A DNA stretch of 64,000 nt from Planctomycetota bacterium. GTDB taxonomy: Bacteria; Planctomycetota; Planctomycetia; Pirellulales; UBA1268. Positions 58,952 to 64,000 of the stretch are shown here, piece after piece. The stretch lies in assembly GCA_016872555.1 (NCBI GenBank), contig VGZO01000012.1, positions 36,656 through 100,655 of the forward strand, read 5' to 3'. The translations under genes were made by a program, and so were the position numbers. Positions within the stretch are counted from its first letter, which is position 1; every line of letters begins with the position of its first letter. The notes below the pieces were generated by a model. That model was not told the origin of the DNA, did not search any database, and saw nothing but the letters and a program-made list of their open reading frames with translations.

Positions 58952-61285
58952 TCACTGCGGGGGCACCGGGACGAACAGCGCGGGATCGTAGATCGGCTGC
59001 GGCGGGATATAGGTGATGTCGTCCCAGGTGAACTGGCCGGGGACCTCGAAGATCCGTGCGTTGTTGTTGATCGCACTGAGGTTCGTGCTGTCGCTGGCCT
59101 TGATGTAGATCTCGCCGAAGCTCGGATCGTAGACGACGATGTCGGGATCGGCGGCCGTGATCACGCCCCAGGCGGCGCCGGTGTTCGTGAGCCGGATCGC
59201 GCCGCCGCTGGTCGTCGTGTCGCTGCCGGCGACGAGCCGGTTGCCGACGAGGTTGGCGTTCACGATCGCCCCCACCTGGTCGGCGACCGAGAGGCTGATG
59301 CCGTCGCCACCGCTGACGGTGCCGATGCGGTTGTCGGTGAGCGTGATGTCGAGCGTCTCGGCACCGTTGGCGAAGCCGTTGACCCCGATCGTCTCGCCGA
59401 TAAACTCCGAGTTGGCCACCTGGACCACCGAATTGCCGGTGGCGCTGACACCGGCGTTGCCATTGGTCTCGAACGTCGTCTGGAAGACCGCCAGCTGCCC
59501 GCCCTCGACCGTGATCCCGGCCGCCGAGGAGTTGCTGATGCTGGAGTTGGTGACGTAGACGCGGCCGTCGTTGTACAGGTCCTTGATGGAGATTCCCGAG
59601 TTGGTGTTCCCGTCGAACGTCGAGTTCGTGACGTTGACCTTCGGGTCGCCGCCGGCACTGGTGATCACTGCCAGACCGTCGTTGGTCATGTTGGTGACGG
59701 AGAGGTTGGAGAAGTTGAACTGGGCGTTGCCGCCGGCGAGATCCTGGATGAGGATGCCGCGCTGGTTGGGGCCGCTGCCGATGAGCCGGACGTCGTTGAC
59801 GATCGTGTAGCTCCCGGCCGGCAGCCCGGCGCCATCGGAGATCCCGATCGCGCTGCCGGTAACCTCGAGGTGGTCGACCACCGACCCGGCGGCGAGCGTG
59901 ATCGCCGTGCCGGCACCGTTGGCGAGGACCGGATACTCCGCTTCGGGTGTATCACCCCACAGCGGCACCAGTCCGCAGGTCGTCGTCGGCACGCGCATCG
60001 CCGTGCCCTGGCCGACGAGGAATTGATTGGCAGCCGCGAACGTGTAGCCGCCGGTGTACGGGGTGACCGCGCTGACGCCCTGGTGGACGAAGACGATGTC
60101 ATACGGGAGCGTCGCCACCGCCTGGGCACCGGCGAGCGACGAGACCGGTGCTTCGGCGGTGCCCGTGCCGCCGGCGGCGACCGAATTGTCGACGTGGATC
60201 ACGCGCCACGGGCTGCCGGTGAGCGGATTGATCGCCTGGCGGGCCGGCTGGTAAGCGCGGACGATGTGCTCGTTGCGCATCATCGGCTGCTCCATCTGGT
60301 CGGCCACCGTGCGGCGCCGCGATCCGCCCATCCGGTAGGTGAGGCGGGCGAAGCCGGTCCAGTCGAAGTAGCTGTCGTTGTTGGCCTGGAGGGAGAAGTC
60401 CCAGTTTTCGAGGAACGTCATGTCGAGCCGGGTGTAGACGCCGCCGAAGTAGGGGACGACGTCCTGGCCCCCAGGCACGTTGTAGCGGGCGTTGCCGAAG
60501 GTGTAGCCGCCGACGCTCACCATGCCCGCCCAGTCAGACAATCCCGGGACGTAGGCGCCGACCTCGAGGTCGGCGCCGGCGAGGGCGGCGGTGATCCCCA
60601 GGTCGCACAGCAGCGAGCTGCCGACGTACGGGCCACTCACCGACGCGGTGCTGCCGACGGGGATGTAGCCGTTGCTGCGCAGATTGCCCCAGTCGGTGAG
60701 GAACTCGCCCGACACACCGACCTGGTTGTAGGACTGTCCGCCATTGGCGACGTAGGTTCCGGTGGAGTCGGTGATGATGCTGTCGGCGTACATGTTCTCG
60801 TCGCCGTCGTAGTCCCAGTAGACGCCGACACCCGCCAGTGCCCCGCCCCAGAACTGTTTGCGGACGAAGCCGACGTTGGAGAAGAAGCCGCCGTAATTGG
60901 ACAGATGGCTGCGGAGATCGGCCGCCCAGAATCCGCCGAGGTCATCCTCGGCATACGGGATGAACGCCCCGAGGGTCATGTAGCTGCCCTGGTAGCCGAG
61001 ACCACGGTCGGCGGCATTGAGGCCGTAGTAGAACCAGCCGGGTCCGTTGGCGTTGAGGTTGCCGAATCCCGCCGCCGCCCGGTTGACGACACCGCCGGCG
61101 GGGGCCATCGCCACCTGGCCGGTCTGGGCGCTGGCCCGTTCGGCGCCGCCGCCGCCGACGAGCGCGAGGAGGAGGGCCGCAACGGCGCGCCGCCGCCGGC
61201 GGCGACGCTGCCGCTCCCGAGCCCCGGGGTTCTCCTGCCGCTCGAGGTCGACCGCGCTGGCCGGACCGAAATCTGCGGTGCTCAT
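58952..61285 (-). CDS. Inverse-autotransporter-like outer membrane protein with beta-helix passenger
   Basis: A 777-residue exported protein. An arginine-rich start and hydrophobic stretch (AVAALLLALVGGGG) form a long signal. Residues about 70-335 are aromatic-rich, alternating strands like an inverse-autotransporter barrel (GWFYYGLNAADRGLGYQGSY; FVRKQFWGGALAGVGVYWDY; GGVYTRLDMTFLENWDFSLQ). After a linker, residues about 375-740 form a right-handed parallel beta helix (FNFSNLSVTNMTNDGLAVI, VNVTNSTFDGNTNSGISI, VYVTNSSISNSSAAGITV). The order barrel-then-passenger is that of intimin/invasin-type secretion. Two Cys only. ATG 61285 follows AAGGCG. Confidence 0.75.
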   Translation of the reverse strand: MSTADFGPASAVDLERQENPGARERQRRRRRRRAVAALLLALVGGGGAERASAQTGQVAMAPAGGVVNRAAAGFGNLNANGPGWFYYGLNAADRGLGYQGSYMTLGAFIPYAEDDLGGFWAADLRSHLSNYGGFFSNVGFVRKQFWGGALAGVGVYWDYDGDENMYADSIITDSTGTYVANGGQSYNQVGVSGEFLTDWGNLRSNGYIPVGSTASVSGPYVGSSLLCDLGITAALAGADLEVGAYVPGLSDWAGMVSVGGYTFGNARYNVPGGQDVVPYFGGVYTRLDMTFLENWDFSLQANNDSYFDWTGFARLTYRMGGSRRRTVADQMEQPMMRNEHIVRAYQPARQAINPLTGSPWRVIHVDNSVAAGGTGTAEAPVSSLAGAQAVATLPYDIVFVHQGVSAVTPYTGGYTFAAANQFLVGQGTAMRVPTTTCGLVPLWGDTPEAEYPVLANGAGTAITLAAGSVVDHLEVTGSAIGISDGAGLPAGSYTIVNDVRLIGSGPNQRGILIQDLAGGNAQFNFSNLSVTNMTNDGLAVITSAGGDPKVNVTNSTFDGNTNSGISIKDLYNDGRVYVTNSSISNSSAAGITVEGGQLAVFQTTFETNGNAGVSATGNSVVQVANSEFIGETIGVNGFANGAETLDITLTDNRIGTVSGGDGISLSVADQVGAIVNANLVGNRLVAGSDTTTSGGAIRLTNTGAAWGVITAADPDIVVYDPSFGEIYIKASDSTNLSAINNNARIFEVPGQFTWDDITYIPPQPIYDPALFVPVPPQ

Positions 61286-61613
61286 GGCGCCTTGTTCCCG
61301 ACGGTGGCCGGTTGTCCGGGCGGCAATGTCCCCGGTGAAGGTGCAACCGGCATGATCGTCAGGTGTGATCGACTCCCCGCCATGCGCACCATGAGCATTT
61401 CCGGGACAAAGCCCGGAACCGGTCGATTCCCCCCGGACTGCCCTCTCCGCGCGGAAGCCGCGTCGTTCCTCTCCTGCGCCGGATCCGGCCGAAGTGAACC
61501 GGGGAGCCGTGGCGTGCGTATCCGGTGCTGGCGTCGTTTCGACCCCCGCGGTACGCTCAATGCGGAAAAATGGGGCGTTTGCGCTGATCATCCGGGGAGA
61601 GGGGGAGGATTCC
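61286..61613. other. Divergent intergenic region with hairpin
   Basis: This 328-base stretch between the surface-protein and subtilase genes holds a 7-base perfect hairpin (TTCCGGG at 61399-61405 and CCCGGAA at 61412-61418) and a weak -10-like TACGCT (61552-61557) before the subtilase. No gene is seen. Confidence 0.45.
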
Positions 61614-63518
61614 ATGCGTGCGAATCGGCAGCGTCGGCACCCGCGGCGGCAGACCGGATTGGAATCCCTCGAGCAGCGTGTCGTGATGGACGTTTCGGCC
61701 GGCTGGGCCGATCCAGTCGCGGATGCCGGCCCCGGCGATGACTTCGGCAGCCAGGCCGCCGTCTTCGCCCGGCCGACGACGTCGTTTGCCGCTTCGGCGG
61801 ATTTCTCTTTCACCCAGACAGCGGCGCCCCCCGCGGCGCCTCCGGGACTGAGCATGAGGGTCGCCGCCACGGTGATCCGCGGTTCGGCCGCCGCCTTCGA
61901 ACTCACGCTGCCGGCGCCAGCCGGTGCCGGCGGCGCGAGCGTGTCCTACCGCACGGCGGACATCGGTGCGAAGGCGGGAATCGACTACCGGGCGATGAGC
62001 GGACGGATCACGTTCGCCCCCGGCGAGCGTTTCAAGCAGGTCGCCGTGCCGACGATCGCCGGCCTGCCTGCGGGAAGCAAGCCGCTGACGTTCGCCCTCG
62101 TTCTTTCACAGCCCGTCAATGTCAAGCTGAACTCCGCCCAGGCCGTGACGACGGTCGTCACGCGTGCGCAGCAATTCAACCCCGTGTTCGGTTTCGGTTT
62201 GGTCAATGCGGCCGCTGCCGTCGCCCAGGCGTCGGGCCGGATCGAGCCGTTCGTCCAGACGCCCGATCTCGGTGGCAACGCCTGGGGACAGGATCTCGTC
62301 AAGGCTCCCGAAGCGTGGGCCCGCGGCTACACCGGCCGCGGCGTGACCGTCGCAGTGATCGACAGCGGTGTCGATTACACGCATCCCGATCTGGCGAGCA
62401 ATATCTGGGTGAATGCCCGCGAGGTGCCCGGCGACGGCATCGACAACGACCGTAACGGCTACGTCGACGATATCCGGGGATGGAATTTCAACGGCAACGG
62501 CGGCCGCGGCAGCAACGACCCGCAGGATGACAACGGTCACGGAACCCACGTGGCCGGCACGATCGCCGCCCTCCGCAACGGTATCGGTGTCACGGGCGTC
62601 GCCCCTGACGCCAAGATCATGCCGCTGAAGGTTCGGAATCCGTCGTTTCCCACGTTCGACGACTACCACAATTCCGTCGCCCAGGCGATCCGCTACGCCG
62701 TCGACAACGGCGCCCGCGTGATCAACATGAGCATCCGCACGCTGCCGGAGATCGGGCCCACCCTGTCGTTCGGCTCACGGCCCGTGGCCGCGATCCAGGA
62801 TGCCCTTGCCTACGCCGCCTCGCGCAACGTCATCGCCGTCGCCGCGGCGGGCAATTCCCAGGAGTCGGCGAGCTTCTCCGGCTATCCCGAAATCGCCGCG
62901 TCGCCGCTCTACCCGGCCGCGTATTCGACGATGTACGGCCTGTCGGTCGGCGCGGTGGACTACCAGGGGATGATCGCTTCGTTCTCCAACTACGCCAGCC
63001 CGTCCTCGCGGCAGCACCAAGTGATGGCGCCCGGAGTCGATGTCTACTCGACCCTCCCGGGTGGTTACGGCTTCCTCAGCGGGACGTCGATGGCTTCGCC
63101 CCACGTCGCCGGCGTCGTGGCGTTGATGGTCGGCGCCAATCCGCGGATCACGTCCAACCAGGTGCGTTCGATCGTCCCCAACACCTCGCAGCGGCTGCTC
63201 GGCACGATCATCACGGCTCGGCCCACGAAGGCCGCGTCGCTGCCGCTGCTGGCCGCTGCCGTGGGTCTTGACCAGCCGATCTGGGTCGTGCCCGGCAGCG
63301 CCGCCCGGGGAAGTGACCGGGTCCGCGTGTTGGCGACGGCTCCGGCAGGGGCCCCGGCGCCAGCCGCCGCCGCCCTCCCGGCGTCGGCCTTCGCCGCGCT
63401 GGGGGCCGACGAGCCTGGTGCCGCCCGTCGGTCGCGGGGTGCGACAGCGGTGGACCCGGAGGCTCCTGCGATCGCCGGTGGAGTCGCGGTCCATGTCGGG
63501 GTCGGGCTGCCCGGCTGA
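61614..63518 (+). CDS. Secreted S8-family (subtilisin-like) protease with Calx-beta domain
   Basis: A 634-residue serine protease. The start TGLESLEQRVVM (residues 15-26) is the LExLExR motif found at the N-terminus of many planctomycete exported proteins. Residues about 75-175 form a Calx-beta-like domain (GASVSYRTADIGAKAGIDYR, GRITFAPGERFKQVAVP). The catalytic domain has Asp250 (VAVIDSGVDYTHPDL), His309 (NGHGTHVAGT), oxyanion Asn in AAAGNS and Ser492 (SGTSMASPH). A FGFGLVNAAAAVAQASG stretch, usual at the end of subtilase domains, lies ahead of the catalytic core. ATG 61614 follows GGGGGAGG. Confidence 0.9.
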   Translation: MRANRQRRHPRRQTGLESLEQRVVMDVSAGWADPVADAGPGDDFGSQAAVFARPTTSFAASADFSFTQTAAPPAAPPGLSMRVAATVIRGSAAAFELTLPAPAGAGGASVSYRTADIGAKAGIDYRAMSGRITFAPGERFKQVAVPTIAGLPAGSKPLTFALVLSQPVNVKLNSAQAVTTVVTRAQQFNPVFGFGLVNAAAAVAQASGRIEPFVQTPDLGGNAWGQDLVKAPEAWARGYTGRGVTVAVIDSGVDYTHPDLASNIWVNAREVPGDGIDNDRNGYVDDIRGWNFNGNGGRGSNDPQDDNGHGTHVAGTIAALRNGIGVTGVAPDAKIMPLKVRNPSFPTFDDYHNSVAQAIRYAVDNGARVINMSIRTLPEIGPTLSFGSRPVAAIQDALAYAASRNVIAVAAAGNSQESASFSGYPEIAASPLYPAAYSTMYGLSVGAVDYQGMIASFSNYASPSSRQHQVMAPGVDVYSTLPGGYGFLSGTSMASPHVAGVVALMVGANPRITSNQVRSIVPNTSQRLLGTIITARPTKAASLPLLAAAVGLDQPIWVVPGSAARGSDRVRVLATAPAGAPAPAAAALPASAFAALGADEPGAARRSRGATAVDPEAPAIAGGVAVHVGVGLPG

Positions 63519-63594
63519 GCCGGCCCGTGGCCTGCGAGCCCGCCGACCGCTTCGCCGCGGACAGTGGCCGGGGTGCGTGGCGTGCCGGCAAGAC

Positions 63595-64000
63595 TCAGGA
63601 GCCGGTCTCGTCGAGCCTGACACCGGCCAGCGGGGCAGCCGCCATCGTGATCCCGCGCGGGGGAGTCGCGAACGACGCCGGGCGATCATCGCCGCCCTCC
63701 CCTTCGACACGGAACCGGCTGACGGCGTTGGTGAGCCCCTCGACCGCGTGCACCATGTGCCGGGCCGCTTCCTCGAAGTCGCGCAGCGTCTCGGTCGTCG
63801 AGCGCGTGCCGTCACTGAGCGTCAGCAGGGCCTCGGTGATCTGCTGCGCCCCGGTGGCCTGGGCATGCATTCCCTGATTGACGTATTCGAAGCGTGTCGA
63901 GAGCCCGTGGACCTTGTCGATCACTTCGACGAATTGACCACTGATCGCCGACACCCGGCCGACACCCGTCTTCACGTCGGTCGCGAACCGATCCATCTCC
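63595..64000 (-). CDS. Methyl-accepting chemotaxis protein, C-terminal part (runs off the window)
   Basis: Only the last approximately 135 residues are visible; the frame is still open at 64000. They show the coiled-coil signalling helix of chemoreceptors (VSAISGQFVEVIDKVHGLST and FEYVNQGMHAQATGAQQITE ALLTLSDGT), with a short Ala/Pro tail and no CheR pentapeptide. It would relay signals to CheA. The ATG at 63996 is an internal Met, not a start. A separate flagellar-type gene set lies at 39578-44214. Confidence 0.82.
   Translation of the reverse strand, partial: EMDRFATDVKTGVGRVSAISGQFVEVIDKVHGLSTRFEYVNQGMHAQATGAQQITEALLTLSDGTRSTTETLRDFEEAARHMVHAVEGLTNAVSRFRVEGEGGDDRPASFATPPRGITMAAAPLAGVRLDETGS

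Overview
The window is a GC-rich bacterial chromosome segment (roughly 70% G+C by eye), densely coded on both strands, with no rRNA, tRNA, CRISPR array or insertion sequence that I can see. The gene content points to a planctomycete, most likely of the Pirellulales type. The signs are a secreted protease starting with an LESLEQR-type motif, a TatC with a long extra loop, a PqqD-M50-HlyD fusion protein, a giant multihaem cytochrome built into a cytochrome bc operon, and many short conserved proteins of no known function. This taxonomic call is inference from gene families, not from a marker gene.

Layout. 1-14614 is mixed housekeeping: a DUF420-like fragment, tatC, an archaeal-type phosphoglycerate mutase, a degenerate glucose-6-phosphate-isomerase-like protein, a metallo-beta-lactamase-fold hydrolase, a Rieske ferredoxin, a HAD phosphatase, an S9 peptidase, an ECF-type sigma factor, a 7Fe ferredoxin, an HNH nuclease, an oxidoreductase and purD. 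15182-37062 is one long co-directional respiratory block. It holds Rieske protein, cytochrome b6-like protein with the extra-haem cysteine, a second cytochrome b part, a 1510-residue octahaem cytochrome with a PDZ domain, two cupredoxins and a dihaem cytochrome c. It continues with a complete A2-type cytochrome c oxidase set (coxB, coxA, ctaA, ctaB, coxC, subunit IV, Sco, DUF420) and three membrane or secreted proteins of unknown function. Together these would carry electrons from (probably) menaquinol to oxygen, with the haem A and copper maturation factors encoded in the same block. mdh follows.

39059-44214 is a compact flagellar-type export set (fliF, fliO, fliP, fliQ, fliR, flhB) without flhA, and the FlhB lacks its whole cytoplasmic autocleavage domain. 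44193-52305 holds a sulfotransferase, a thioredoxin-like lipoprotein, two TPR proteins, an ABC-2 permease and small unknowns. 52574-58058 is a three-gene export or processing module: GAF-HlyD, HlyD and PqqD-M50-HlyD. 58091-64000 holds a MOSC protein, an inverse-autotransporter-like barrel with a beta-helix passenger, a Calx-beta/S8 subtilase and the end of a chemotaxis receptor.

Regulatory signals visible by eye include good sigma70-type promoters before fdxA and before the respiratory block (the latter with an inverted repeat at its start point). There is a symmetric -10 element shared by two divergent genes that have no Shine-Dalgarno sequence, a consensus -10 six bases before a start codon, several strong hairpins and two tandem repeats. 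Most promising for novelty are the bc complex with its modified Rieske and cytochrome subunits, the reduced flagellar export set, the GAF/HlyD/M50 cluster, and the apparently leaderless promoters.
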